DNA from: Yponomeuta sedellus
Taxonomy: Eukaryota > Arthropoda > Insecta > Lepidoptera > Yponomeutidae
DNA length: 64,000 nucleotides
Direction of reading: 5' to 3'
NCBI GenBank assembly: GCA_934045075.1
Contig: OW203745.1
Location: 13,798,184-13,862,183, forward strand
Part shown: positions 10,220 to 22,800 of the stretch, piece by piece
Layout: each line of letters opens with the position of its first letter
How positions within the stretch are numbered: position 1 is the first letter of the stretch
Notes under the pieces: generated by a model
Database searches by the model: none
What the model was told of the DNA's origin: nothing
The model's input: the letters and a program-made list of their open reading frames with translations, nothing else
Program-made: the position numbers and the translations under genes

Positions 10220-10942
10220 TTATCTCGGGGGTTGTTGTGTGGTAACTGCCTGAAAATTTTCAGTATTATCGGTTTCTGTGGGTTGGTCCTTCTGTTCTTC
10301 ACATTCATACGTCTCTTGGTCATATAAATATTCCTGTGCATACTGCTCGTCGTATGCGCCGTAGTTTTCGTAAGGGTCACAATCATACGAGTATTCAAGG
10401 TCTAGTTCATTAAGTGGAAGCTTTGGCCTTGCCGTCCTCATAGATAAGTCGTTGTCGACCTGTGGTGGTCGGTAATTCGAAGTTTGAGGTTGGCCTTGGA
10501 ATGGCTTGAATGGTTGTAGAGGCTGTAAGCCTGAATTTTGGTGTGGTCTATATCCAAACTGCGGTGGTTTATAGTCAAAAGATTGGGGTGGTTTATATCC
10601 GAATTGGGGTCGAAAGCCTTGAGGCTGAAGATTTGGTCTGAAGCCCGTTGGTTGAAGGTTTGGGCGGAATCCCGTCTGTTGAAAGTTTGGGCTCCCGCCC
10701 GTCGGTTGAAGATTTGGGCGGAAGCCCGTGGGCTGAAAGCCTAATTGTGGACGAAAGCCAGTTGGAGTAGCGTTCGGAATTGGTAGAGGCTTGAAGCCGA
10801 ACTGCTGAGGTGGCTTCGGAGCCAAGGCTGCCTGAGCCTGACTTTGGGTGCTAGGGCTATGCCTATTACAAAGCCTATTTTTGGCATGGTATTGGTCCAA
10901 GAAATTTAACTTCCTCGAGCACGATGCTAAGGGCATCCTCAA
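10220..10942 (-). pseudogene. Retroelement Gag C-terminal domain, Pro/Gln-rich repeats
   Basis: Continues Gag in another frame. It lacks a CCHC zinc knuckle. Instead it has at least five imperfect copies of a PTGFRPNLQ-type unit, followed by FGYKPPQ/FDYKPPQ units, and ends in an acidic stretch (YDCDPYENYGAYDEQYAQE). The basic/Pro/Gln repeats probably serve in nucleic-acid binding; that is inference. Confidence 0.7.
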
Positions 10943-11423
10943 GAGTGGTGGGGCCCTTCAGTCGTACGAGTCTCATCATATTCTCATTTAAATTATGTAG
11001 GAAAACATTTTGTGCAGTGTTGTTGTATATAGCGATTTTACTTTGTCTAATATTTGGGTCTGCAATTTGATTGACTTTTGAGAAGAGCACTGATCGAATC
11101 GATTGTATACGGTTACAGAATGATGTGTAATCTTCGCCGTTTTTAATTCTTAATGACTCTAGCTCAATAGCAATACATTCTTCGCTACGAGGGTCTCCAA
11201 AATGCTGAAGAAACAATGCCTTAAGGGCTGCCCAGCTGGTAATGTCCTCTCTCTCTGAGATGAGTGCAGCAGCATCACCAGTTGGCCTGCTTGTGAGTGT
11301 GTGGAACACGTACTCGTTCTGATTTTCATCTCCGCCATATTTTCCTACTATATATTCTACCTTTCGGATAAACAAATTTAGGTGACGTTTGTCGCCGTCG
11401 AAAAGGGGTACTAGTATTATCAT
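10875..11423 (-). pseudogene. Retroelement Gag, N-terminal part
   Basis: Starts at ATG 11421-11423. Reads MIILVPLFDGDKRHLNLFIR and later FGDPRSEECIAIELESL and NEDYTSF-like segments (GEDYTSFCNRIQSIRS), typical of Ty3/Gypsy capsid-type Gag. The frame closes in a region overlapping the next Gag frame (10220-10942), so a frameshift separates the capsid from its C-terminal domain. Confidence 0.78.
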
Positions 11424-12375
11424 TTCCGGTGGAATAGCTACTAATTGTGCGATTTTGTCAATTACTGGTTTTACTTAGATTATGTGACTCTACTTAAAGT
11501 TAAGTTTAATGTCGCTTTTAGCGGAAAATAACTAAAGTTGTGAATTTACTTAGAACTAAGTTTAATTATGCTTATAGCATACAAAAATTCAAATACTTAA
11601 TTCTACTAAAATTGTAAGCTCGATGCTTACAAAGTTCCTATAGTAATAAAATTACAAGCACGATGCAGGTAAAGTTCTTACATTAATAAAATTACAAGCA
11701 CGATGCAGGTAAAGTTTTCCTTAAAATTAAATTGATTTTCTTAACTAAAGTCTATAAGAGGTCTAAGGTTTGGAAATTTCAATTTTTGGAAATACCTCGC
11801 CGACACTTTCAGACACTTATAACTAACCTAACTAGATGGAATAGGAGTGGATAGACAGGAATAGTGAATTGGATCTACTCACAGGCTACCCATGGTCCCT
11901 CCGATGAATCCAGTCCTGTTGCCTCCGCTGTCCGCCTTGTTGAAGATGGTCACAAGTTTTTCGCCGCCTTAACTTATTTATTTGGTTCGTAGATTTCCAA
12001 TGAAACGCTTAAAAACGCCCGTCACTTTTACAAATTTTAGTAAAATATGTGACGTGGAAATCCTACCGGCTGCGCCAGTTAAGTTGCGTGCGAGTGGTAG
12101 GGCGTTTTAAAAATACAATTTTTAATTTGGGACACGTGTATTCGGCTGAAGGCAAGGACTAAGACTAACTAAAACTACTTATGCCTGAGGCTTCGCAGAG
12201 GCCAGGCGCGACAACATCCGTTTGCTGAGTCAAGTGTCTGGACCTTACAAAGTAGTTACATTGTCTCTACTTGAAAACAGAGAGATTGCTTGTTCCAGCA
12301 AAAATGGTAGAGTCAGCAGACGTAACTAGTTATAGACAGAGAAGTGCGTGTAACAATGATATTGACGCAGCGCAT

Positions 12376-12555
12376 AGGATAAGTTAAGAATATTGTTTAC
12401 AGTACACTGGAAAAAACAACAAACACAAAATAAATACAAAGCACAATTGGCGGCCTTATAGCTAAAAGCAATTTCTTCCAGACAAACTTTCTGTGGAAAG
12501 CTGCTGAAGGAAATTTGAAAAACGGGCAGCCAGTGCAAATTTGAATATTGACACA
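12376..12555 (+). repeat. Repeat family I copy
   Basis: Starts near ATATTGTTTACAGTACACTGG and runs through GGCGGCCTTATAGCTAAAAG to AATTTGAATATTGACA. It directly precedes the mariner element. Confidence 0.7.
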
Positions 12556-12574
12556 TACTATACTTAATGATAAT

Positions 12575-13862
12575 ACGAGGGCTGCTACTTATGTATGCAG
12601 AATAGAAAAAATAAACATATGTATATATGGCTAAATATGCTTTTATTGTTTTTCAAAGTATTCTCAACTATGATCGATGTACTTTCGCATTCGATGAAAC
12701 CAATTTGTAAAACACTTTTTCAACTCTGATTATCTCCAAAACGTGCTGTTTGAACGCATCTACGGCATCTTCACGGGCCGAAAATCGTTGACCACGTAAT
12801 TTATTGTTTACATTTGGGACTAAATAGAAATCATTGGGAGCCAAATCAGAGCTGTACGGTGGATGACCCATCAATACTATTTTTTGCCCATCCAAAATTG
12901 TAGTTGTTTCCTGAGATGTACTCGTATGACAGCTGGCATTGTCATGGTGAAGTATGATTCTGCGTCGCTGGATGTTTTGGCGTATTTCTTCAAATACTTC
13001 TGGCAAACAAATGGTCGTGTACCACTCCGAATTAACCGTTCTGCGATTCTCCAGTGGTATTGTAGCCACATGGCCATTAATACCAAAAAAGTAGGCCACC
13101 ATTTGCTTTAGTGCTTTTTGTACGAGCCACTTTCGTAGGGTTCGGCTCATTTTGAAACACCCAAACTGTTGATTGTTAGTTAGTTTCGGGATCGTACGCG
13201 TAGATCCAGGATTCGTCACCTGTGTAGATATTATAAACAGATTTTGAGTCGCCTCCGTTGAATTTTTTAAGGTTTTCTTGCACCATTCGACGCGAGCATA
13301 TTTTGGATCCTGAGTTAAGTTGTGCGGGATCCAACGAGAACAAATTTTTTTACAGACAAATGTAATATCCTATGAATGCTCGTCATACATATGCCTAGAA
13401 CAGCCTCTATCTCGCGATACGTAACATGGCGGTCTTGCATTATTAGTTTTCGCACAGCTTCAATATTTTGTGGCACAACCACCGATTTCGGGCGACCTTT
13501 TTTAACTTCGTCCGTGAGCTTACTGCGCCCGCGATTAAACTCACTAAACCAGTAATACACGGTCGTTTTTGATGGAGCTTCACCACCAAAAGTCGAAGTT
13601 AATTGATCTACGCACTGTTGTTGCGTTAAGCCACGTCGAAAATCGTAATAAATCATAGCACGAATATTTTCACGAGTGAGTTCCATTTTTTCGGCGATAT
13701 CACATTTTAAACCCAACAAAAACAAAACACTTACGTATATATAAGAGAAAAATATTAGCGGCCAGTATTTAAAAAAAGAACGAATTTTACCATGGAGGTC
13801 AGACATTGCGTTTAAAATTATTGGAATCCCAGATTCCGCATACATAAGTAGCAGCCTATGTA
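12575..13862 (-). mobile_element. Mariner transposon, inactive
   Basis: The terminal inverted repeats include an exact 19-bp match, GGCTGCTACTTATGTATGC at 12580-12598 and its complement at 13838-13856. They extend outward with small changes toward flanking TA. The element is about 1.29 kb, the usual mariner size, and contains one minus-strand transposase frame broken in the middle. Confidence 0.92.
12668..13686 (-). pseudogene. Mariner transposase, frameshifted
   Basis: The start codon is at 13684-13686 (MELTRENIRAMIYYDFRRGL). The N-terminal part has two helix-turn-helix blocks: GGEAPSKTTVYYWFSEF, then RHVTYREIEAVLGICMTSI. The frame breaks near 13219-13315, and the catalytic half continues as YFFGINGHVATIPLE, IILHHDNASCHTS and YSSDLAPNDFYLVP. 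By my count 36 residues separate the second Asp (HHDN) from the third (PND); canonical mariners have 34. The frameshift and the loss of part of the middle mean no active enzyme. Confidence 0.88.
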
Positions 13863-13969
13863 CACTTACATACCTTTATTTACATAAACTTACAATAGGC
13901 CATAATGTGAGGACACATTAAAATTTATTATTAACAAAAAACTATATATCAGTAATAAACCATAGTTTA

Positions 13970-14336
13970 CATACATACATACATACACCCTCACACACAC
14001 ACACACACATACACACATACACACATACACACACACACATACACACATACACACATACACACATACACACATACACACATACACACATACATACATACAT
14101 ACATACATACATACATACATACATACATACATACATACATACATACATACATACATACATACATACATACATACATACATACATACATACATACATACAT
14201 ACATACATACATACATACATACATACATACATACATACATACATACATACATACATACATACATACATACATACATACATACATACATACATACATACAT
14301 ACATACATACATACATACATACATACATACATACAT
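13970..14336. repeat. Long CATA/CA compound microsatellite
   Basis: From about 13970 ACAT units give way to CA runs mixed with CACACATA. From about 14083 to 14336 there is an almost pure (ACAT)n run of some 63 units. Minus-strand reading frames of endless MYVC are an artefact of this repeat. Confidence 0.98.
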
Positions 14337-14519
14337 AACCTCACGCTTGTATCCCAGAGGGGTAGGCAGATACCAGGGACGGCCACTTGCCACGATACTG
14401 ACAGATCACCTTCGCTTCATCAACGTTCATAAGTCGTCGCATGCACACACGCCGGTTCCGGGTACTTTTTATCTTCCCCTCTGCTAAAGTTTAACGAAGG
14501 CGATTGATTGCGGCGATGA

Positions 14520-14720
14520 TTTCAATTCTGTGCTAAAACAACTCGCAGCGTCATGGCGTAAAACCTGACGTCACGCCTAGGTAAACAAATATCGTAAGGA
14601 CTAGTAGTCACAACTCACAACAAAGCACGGATGAATTTTATCAATATTTACCTAAGCGTGACGTCTCGCGGTGTGATTGGTGTTTCAGTCAAAATGGCTG
14701 AAAGCAGTAGGTATTATAAA
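14520..14720 (+). repeat. Repeat family J copy
   Basis: CGTCATGGCGTAAAACCTGA, CTAGTAGTCACAACTCACAA, then CGTGACGTCTCGCGGTGTG and CAGTCAAAATGGCTGAAAGC. Same family as 1494-1700 (reversed) and 60495-60610. Confidence 0.6.
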
Positions 14721-14769
14721 TTTTTATTTTATTGAAAATATTGGCAATAATTTTTTTTGTAAAAAAAAT

Positions 14770-14920
14770 TAAGATAAGAATATTTTTTATTGTACACTGG
14801 TAAAAAAAACAAAACAATTGCAAATATACATAGTACAATTGGCGACCTTATTGCTAAAAGCAATTTCTTCCAGACAACTTTACGATGGAAAGTTGCTGAA
14901 GGAAATTAGAAAGACTAAAT
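14770..14920 (+). repeat. Repeat family I copy
   Basis: TTTTTTATTGTACACTGGTA, GGCGACCTTATTGCTAAAAG and ATGGAAAGTTGCTGAAGGAA in the same order as other copies. Confidence 0.7.
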
Positions 14921-15362
14921 CAGTGTTTTGAATCCTTTTAATATGTACTTTCCCTTAAAATCGTTAAATATTTGATTTTTTGGTACTATCGATACTCTTA
15001 TTATAAACATACGAGTGCATATACATCTTATAATAGTATATGCACTCAAATTATTATTATTATTATTACCTACCAAGCTTGTATTTCTTACGGGAAAAAA
15101 GCACAAATTGAAAATTAATATGTTTGCTCCTATTAAGAATATTATAGAATTTTAATATAAATAGCTGTCCCTTACAATTTTGGATAATGTTTATACATAT
15201 TAATTGCCAAATTCTAAAAATATATACTACACTTTATTTAACTTTTAACAATAACCCCATTCATTACCAATACCTACACCTCCTATTGTCCCTCAGCAAA
15301 GTGTTCTTCATTTATTCGGTTATGAGAGATAATATAATCATTTATGTGGAATAATCAATAAA
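14921..15362. other. AT-rich intergenic sequence
   Basis: Only an ATT run (15049-15067) and a weak inverted repeat around TGCATATAC...GTATATGCA (15018-15046) stand out. No gene seen. Confidence 0.5.
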
Positions 15363-15886
15363 AAAAACGGCCAAGTGCGAGTCAGACTCGCGCACCGAGG
15401 GTTCCGTACAAACCTGTATTATAGACCTGAGTATTTGGTATGAATTTCAATTTAATACCTCTACGCGTTTATGAGGAAATGGGTAGTAAGTTTAAAATTA
15501 TTAAAAAAATATATATTATGTGATGTAACTAAAAATTTATGGTTTTCGTAATTTTTCCTTTATCTATGCTATAAGACGTTGCTTCGTACCAAATTTCAAG
15601 ATTCTAAGTTCACGGGAAGCACCCTGTAGGTTTTGATTCCCTTGCAAGTGTCGAAAATTTGCGGCGTAAACGGCTGTATCTTTTGATTGCGTTGGCTTAG
15701 AAGTTTGATTTTTTCACAGCTTCAAGGGACAGTAGACTTGAGTAATTGATATAAATTTCAGCTTCATACCTCCACGCGTTCCTGAGAAAAAGGGTCTTGA
15801 CAGACGGACGGACGGACAGACGGACAACAAAGTGATCCTGTAAGGGTTCCGTTTTTTCCTTTTGAGGTACGGAACCCTAAAAATTA
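15363..15886. mobile_element. Conserved insect interspersed repeat (SINE/MITE-like)
   Basis: Begins ACGGCCAAGTGCGAGTCAGA and CGCACCGAGGGTTCCGTAC, contains GACGGACGGACGGACAGACG, and ends GTTCCGTTTTTTCC...AGGTACGGAACCCTAAAAA. The start and end share GGGTTCCGTAC/GTACGGAACCC as a terminal inverted motif. This pattern is widespread in insect genomes. No coding capacity. Confidence 0.7.
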
Positions 15887-16130
15887 TAATAATAATATAT
15901 GGATAATGTCATTCATCAATAAAAATCAAATAGAAGTCAAATTAAGATACGACTACTTATTATAATTCTGTACTTCGTCACGAAGAAATCGGCACTCATT
16001 ATAAATGGCATTCATTTGGTTAACTACCCTGTAAAAAAGAGAGCTACCTTTACCAAAACCCAAAATATTGTGTATTTTAAGGATTATTTTCGATTTAGTC
16101 CTGGCAACCCTGCCACGTCACCCTTCATAA

Positions 16131-16803
16131 CGTCACTCGCTCCCCGTCACAACGATTGACGTTTAGATAAAATGCAATCAAACACGGAAGTGTACGCGCG
16201 TCCAATATAACAGCGGTCTTAGGAGGTTTTTTAAATTAGTTGAGTTACAATCGCTTGAGATTAATATTAGTAAACAATGCATTTCCGGTGAAGTCAAGAT
16301 TTCAGAGTATCAAATAAAGTGCTTCATATAGTTTTATGCGGCAACGCAGTGTGGTGTTGTTCAGTGGTATATAGTTTATTAAGCGAAGAATTTACGCAGA
16401 AAACAATAGTGAAGTACGTTGAAAATTTATTGGTGTTTGTGAGAAAAAGTTTTTTTGTTTTAAGAGAATTTCCGCTAATTTTCCCGCTGGAAAATCTACG
16501 TTTGTACTTTGATTTCAAGGCCTTTTTGTGAGTTTCTTTAACAATCGATTGATACGCGATAGTAAAAGTAAAATGACCTGTCACGCTATTGACTATGATA
16601 GATTCCGGTTTCTGAATTGAAAATTTCGCTAAGTTAAGACTTAAGTACCGTTTTTCACGCTATTTTATGAGAAATTCGAAAAGACAGCACTTTAGTTAAC
16701 TAAGTACTATTTGCTAAGTACCTAATCTAAGTCCCTACTTAGCAAATTTTTCAAATCAGAAACTGGACCTCACGCACTAAGCGAGCGATGTTTTTTTTTT
16801 CAG
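16131..16803 (+). promoter_or_regulatory. Probable promoter/5' UTR region of the CHK-like gene
   Basis: GC-richer than its surroundings, with two CGTCAC motifs, and an Inr-like TTCAGTGG at about 16358. A TTTTTTTTTTCAG acceptor ends at 16803, just before the ATG-containing exon, so at least one upstream untranslated exon is likely. No clear TATA box. Inferred from position and splice signal only. Confidence 0.4.
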
Positions 16804-16860
16804 CTATTTCGCGTAGTCTATAACTATTCAGCCTCATTTAAAAAAAGTCAAAAACACAGA

Positions 16861-19800
16861 ATGGAAGATTTTACTAGCCTGGCGCATGTGTCTCCTGGCT
16901 TGACGCAGGAGCGTCTTGACAAGGCTCTAAGCGAGTGGTTCCAGGAAAACGTCAAGTTTACTCGGTGGGAGGTTAGTAGGCATATCTTGATATCTATTAT
17001 TAGTACTTACTCGAGTTTCATATTAAATATGAAGCAATTTGAAGTTATTTTTATTAAAAGCTAGATGTGCCCCGTGGTGTCACCCGCGACTTATCGATTT
17101 TCCCATAGGAATAAGATATTTTCCCGCAGTAAAACATAGCCTATGTATTAATCCAGGGTGTCGGGCAACTTCATGCCAAATTTTATTAAAATCGCTGCAG
17201 CCGTGAACAAGTAACAAACATACACACTCACAAACTTTCGCCTTTATAATATTAGTGTGTGATGATGAAGTGCGACGTGAAGTGTTAGTACTTACTCGAG
17301 TTACATTTTAAATCTCAAGCAATTGTAAGTTATTCTTAAAAATAGTTCTGTGCTCATTTTGATTGAGACTCCGCCGTTGATTCTAAAATTTCTTAAGCAT
17401 TGAGCAAATGTTCGATAATCTCTAACGCGTCTCCTGCTCGTGATTTTCATGAAACAATACACCAAACAATCGGTTTTCTTTGCACAAAGCAACTTAAAAT
17501 AAAGCAATTTATAATAAATCAAACATTGAAAACCGATTAAATTAGATTACTTAGATCGAAATTAGTTCATAGTCAGAAAGAGGTAAGTTCACTTAAGGAG
17601 CCCGGCAGCAACACTATCGCCGCCATTGGAAAAAAAACGAAATTAAATGAAAATAATTTATTTGCATAGTTTACTTACACAAGTGCGTCCTGCCTCGCAA
17701 ACCAGGATACCCTGATAGTCATTTATCTATTTTTAAATTGTTTTTGTAAAAAATGTCAGAACTCAGAATCTCTCGATCATAATCCGCTACTTGACTCGTA
17801 TCAAATTTGACGCGATAAATTAATACCTATTTCCTGTAGTATTTAACTTAAGAAACTGAAATATATTGAATTTGCTAAGTATGTAGGATGGCTGCAAAAT
17901 TCGCAAATTAAAAAAATGTTTACCGCTTTTAATTCGGAACGGTGAAAACGCTATCCGCCATGTTGAAAGCATCTTTCGGTTGTAAACAAACATCTGTCAG
18001 CCAGAACCAATGGAGATTGATTATTATAGGACTTACATCAAAGTGATCTTCACGTAAATACACCCCAGTTTCAGTCGATAAAGTATCGGGGTCTCTTTTG
18101 GCAAGTTTGAGCATATTTTTTCGTGTGTTTATTTCACTGGGTACACGAATCCACAACTTCCCCGGGGTTCTTTATTGACAGTTTTTGCATTCTCGAACAA
18201 TGCAATAATTATAATTGTATGTAAACTCGATGAAATCATGGTTTCGTCGTTGTTATTTCACTATGCTCACAAATCACTCACAGTTGTTGAATGTCAAACT
18301 TTGGTCTTCAAACCGTAGACAAAAATGGCTGACCGCGTTTTTGGTTGTTTAGCAAAGCAAAGATTTAAAATATATTATTTGCGTGCTCAAAAAATATACT
18401 AAAATATTTTTTGGTCTAATGGAGGAGATACTTACCATTTAAGACTTACTTGCAAAGAGAGTCAAATAGCGGATTGTACAGATTTTTAGGAACCGTGAGT
18501 CGTTAATACTATCAAGTCCTGTGTTTTGCCTTAGGCCCTGGGTCCTAGAAATCACTATGAACTTGATTAAGGGCCACTTTCTGAATTGAGAATTTCACTA
18601 AGGAGCTTCGTGAGGTGCAATAGGCGACACCTATGGAAATAGTTATTTGTTTACAAGAATTCAAAGTTGCTTTCTAACTGCGAGCTCAATTTTCATGACC
18701 GAGCAAGCGAAGGATTAAAAAATTAGACCCCTGGGCGTTAACGAGGGAATCAAAAGGGCAGGAGGTGAAAAATCTTTGCACTCGAGTGCAACACGTGACT
18801 TTTCATCCCACCTCAGCGAGGAAACTAAACGACTAAATGAAAAAAAAAGTTTTAACAATGAGCCCTTTTCAGCATAAATTCTCAGCGCAATTCATAGATA
18901 GCGCTGGTAGGCGTGGCGTGATTTCTATTATGTTTATGCTGGCGCCAGAGGAACTTCAAACAAGTGATCACATAACACATGTGTGGCACGGACATTTTAT
19001 GTGACAATAGTAACAAATGTCCGTGCCACATATGTGCGCATTTATGTGTGCACATGTGTGGCACGGACATTAAATGTGACAATAGTAACAAATCGCACCC
19101 TCAGAACGAAAGAGGCCTAAGTCAAAAAATTGTGAAATTGAGTTACAATCATAGACTCATAAAAAGGTATGCCGTGGACGGAAGATTCGCTATGCTCTTT
19201 TTTTACAATAAGTGCCTTTGTTTTACTATTCATCGGATAGAGCATACCTTTTTATGTCTCTCTATCATTGTTAGGTACTCAATTTTTTGAGATTTTTTTG
19301 AGTATTTAAACTATTTTTTGACCTAGGCCTTTTTCGTTCTGAGGGTGCGAAATGTCCGTGCCACTCATGTGCACACTTATGTGATCACTTGTTTGAACTT
19401 CTGTCTGGCGCCGGCATTACGAGAAAGAAGGGTTAAAGGCGCTACGTGGTCCTAGCGCCACCAATAGAATAAAAATCATAACTGGTTTTTTTTAAGCCTA
19501 TTTAGAGCCTAAAAATTCCGCCCATGCCGGGACTCGAACCCGTGACCTCTGGCTAACCGTGCCAGCGCTCTCCCAACTGAGCTAATGGGCGACTCACCGG
19601 CATCAGTGAAATTTCGAACCTCTTTACAATACTCTCTGTGTTACGTACAGGCAGCGACATCTGGCTGAAGTAATTTGCATCACTTGCAGCCCCGAGTACC
19701 TACTTTAGTTTTTGCAGTTAGGTTTTACATAGGAATAATATCGCTGTACCCACATGATTACATTCTTTTTAATGCACTCACCCGTGCTAAGGACAATTTT

Positions 19801-22800
19801 AAAAACCTACCTATTTAGAGGCTAAAAATTCCACCCATGCCAGGACTCGAACCCGCGAACTCTGGCTAACCGTGTTTCTAATTTTTGTTTTTTTTTTTCA
19901 AAGTGAAAATCAACATAATTATCTTAAGAACTGTGACAACTATTTTTAGGACCTACAGAACCTAGTTAGAATAGAACCTAGTTTTTTTACACGTTTTGAC
20001 GAAACTGCTTTAAAGTCCTAGCTTATTGGATCTAGGTTCTTGTCAGTAGGTTCTAAGAGGAGCCGCTATATTTATTAGGATTTATGACGTTCACTTTTCC
20101 AAAGACACGTAATAAAAGATGATATGATTTTTTATCCATTGGTGGCGCCAGTCAGCACCGCCTGGCGCCTTAAAGATATAGCCTATAGTCTATTTTATAA
20201 AATGTACTTATAACATGTAAACAATTTCGATACGTCTTTTCATTGAAATACTAACTTTTCAAATCAAAATCTTAACGCTTCATCAATTCAATGTAGGTAA
20301 TGTCATGAAATTCAAGTAAATGTAAATTTTATGATTTATAAAGTGTATATTTCAATAAAAAGACTATATAAACAAAGGTTCACTTAAATACTTAATCCAA
20401 GGGACAATAGACGTACCTATCTACTTTAGCAATCCTTTGGTCCAATCGTGACAATTGCTATTGTCACGATTGTGCTGTATCGTGCTTTATCATCGTAAAA
20501 ATAATGTTTTCTCTAGGTAGCAAAAAGGTAGTAAATACTGATATCAATGACATCGTTAACACTTAACTAACATGACATGAAAATCCAAGTAGCCAGCCAA
20601 CCAGACGTCAGAATGGCTGGCCACTTTATTCTTTTGATAAATTCGATACCGTAAAGGTAGCAAATACTTTATGATAGGTAGTAAATAGTAGCAAATGGGT
20701 AGTAAATAATACGCATGGTTTGATTTCTATATCTCATTTTGTCCAGCGGACCTGACGGTCACGAGAAATTGACTATTTTAACTTCGACAAGGTACTGAAG
20801 TGCATACATGTTAGTGCACGTGACTGAACCTAAGTAGTTTGCACACAACAAAGATAATTATCGGTACTACTTACTTATTCACCGTGATAAACTTGTTTCA
20901 ATGTTCGATGACATCAACTTTTGTTTTGTGTATTCTATGTACGTTCCACTACAGGGCACAGGCCTTCTCTCAGAGAGAGTATTGGCTTTATTACTACGCG
21001 TGCCCACCCTGCGGTGGGCACGCGTGATAGTTAAACCGCGGTAATTGACAATTTTAAGCGCCGTGACCACCACGGGTACTTGTGTTTCCTCACCATATAA
21101 GATAAGAATATTCTTTATTGTGCACTGGAAAAACAACAAATACAAAATAATTACAAATATACATAGTACAATTGGCGGCCTTGTTGCTAAAAGCAATTTC
21201 TTCCAGACAACCTTACGATAGCACAACGTGGCGCTCTTTAGGGGAGGGCTATGTCCAGCAGTGGACTCGTATATAGCCTGACGTTGACGATGAACCTCAC
21301 GATGGAAAGTTGCTGAAGGAAATTAGGAAGACGGGTAGCCAGTGTAAATTTGAATATTGATTTATACTTACCCCCTTATTCATAATAGTCTGTTAACTTT
21401 AAGCAATGCTTATTCTCACTCTGTCCTCTTCTCTTGACCTAAGTCAGAATGAAAGAAAACACTGTTTAGCAGCTGTTTTAAGCTAGCGGACTATTATGAA
21501 TAAGGGGGTTATACTTAATAATAATACTTACACGTATTCCTTTACATTTAGCGAGTAGTATTGCTAATACAAATTCACAAACATAACTTAGATTCGATAC
21601 AGGTTCCCTAGTGTAGGCAATTATCGACTTGTATTAATTTGTACTGCTGTATCTTTGAAACAATAAAATATTATTATAGATTGAATTGTCATAATAAACT
21701 ATGTACGGGGATGCCGTACACGAATACGCGGCGTCAGCACTTTGCGCGCCCGCGCGATGTTTAGTTTACTGTATCGACCTAGCTTCAGTTCACTATAAAT
21801 CATCCTAGCGTAAACGCGTATCAAAATAAGATCTGCCAGGTGTCATTAATATCAATATCAAATAAACTCTATAGTGTTCTCAATATCAAGATCTATCATT
21901 TCTATCAATCAAGCAATCAAATCATCTACTGATGTTTGGGGAAACCCGTACAAACTATGAATCGCGGCCTTGGCTACTTCCAAGAAAAAAAACAATACAA
22001 ATATAAAGAAGTATTTAAAAATTAAAATTGAACTTGACGACAATAAGAACCTCAAAGAGGTTCGAAATTTCACTGATGCCGGTAAGTGCCCATTAGCTCA
22101 GTTGGAAGAGCGCTGACACGGCTAGCCAGAGGTCGCGGGTTCGAGTTGGAATTATTTGCCTCTAACTGTATAGGTTTTTAAAATGAGAACCTTTATATTA
22201 CAAACTCTAATAAATTGCGCATTTTAAGAGTAATCCTTTGTAACTTATTTGCCCTTTGCTTCTACGTAATGAGAAGATTTATACAGCGTCCAGTGACAAC
22301 TTCACTCGATGCGTTAAGATAATATACTAGATGAAGAAACCATTCAGGACTCGGACGCCGCATTGCCCGGAACAATGTTTTTTTTCTGCCAAACCGTGTA
22401 TAAAAGACACTTAAAATCTCACTGGTTCATGAAAATACATAGGTATCTACAATGTGACAGAGAAATCTACAGCGCAATCAGTAACCAAAAAAACTTAACA
22501 TTTAATATAAATAACATTGACAGATTTCCACGGAATTATTTAAACATTTTTACTTATCTTGAGGCAGAGATTCGGGTATTGTAAATTTTAAAATCTTTAC
22601 CACAAACAAAGGAAAAGTTACAAATAAATGACGTTAACTTATCAAAGTGTTTAAATTGTTGTGTTAAAAATAACGATAAAAAAAGTTTTAAAAGTTTTTG
22701 TTTATTAAGTATCTAATTCATGATTTAGGTATGGTTTAAAAACATGACAATATGAAAACATGACAATATCAGAATATGACAACATTGATGCATTTTACAT

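Larger units (their letters stand above)
9130..12240 (-). mobile_element. Truncated Ty3/Gypsy (errantivirus-like) LTR retrotransposon
   Basis: On the minus strand, in order: part of a 5' LTR (about 12240-12078), a primer-binding site beginning TGGCGCAGCCGGTAGGAT (12077-12060, of the tRNA-Ser type used by 17.6/297-like elements), a gag region, an aspartic protease and the first part of reverse transcriptase. The rest of pol, env and the 3' LTR are absent; the element stops 448 nt beyond the lipase stop codon. It is broken by frameshifts, a double palindrome at 9862-9959 and decay in the leader, so it is not expected to be mobile. The LTR's outer border cannot be fixed without a second LTR. Confidence 0.82.

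Noticed and set aside
13970..14336. CRISPR-like or satellite array
   Set aside because: Simple tetranucleotide repeat without spacers; the ATTC array at 61479-61896 likewise.
13890..14393. Long minus-strand open frames of repeating MYVC
   Set aside because: Pure product of the CATA microsatellite; no start context, composition or homology of a gene.
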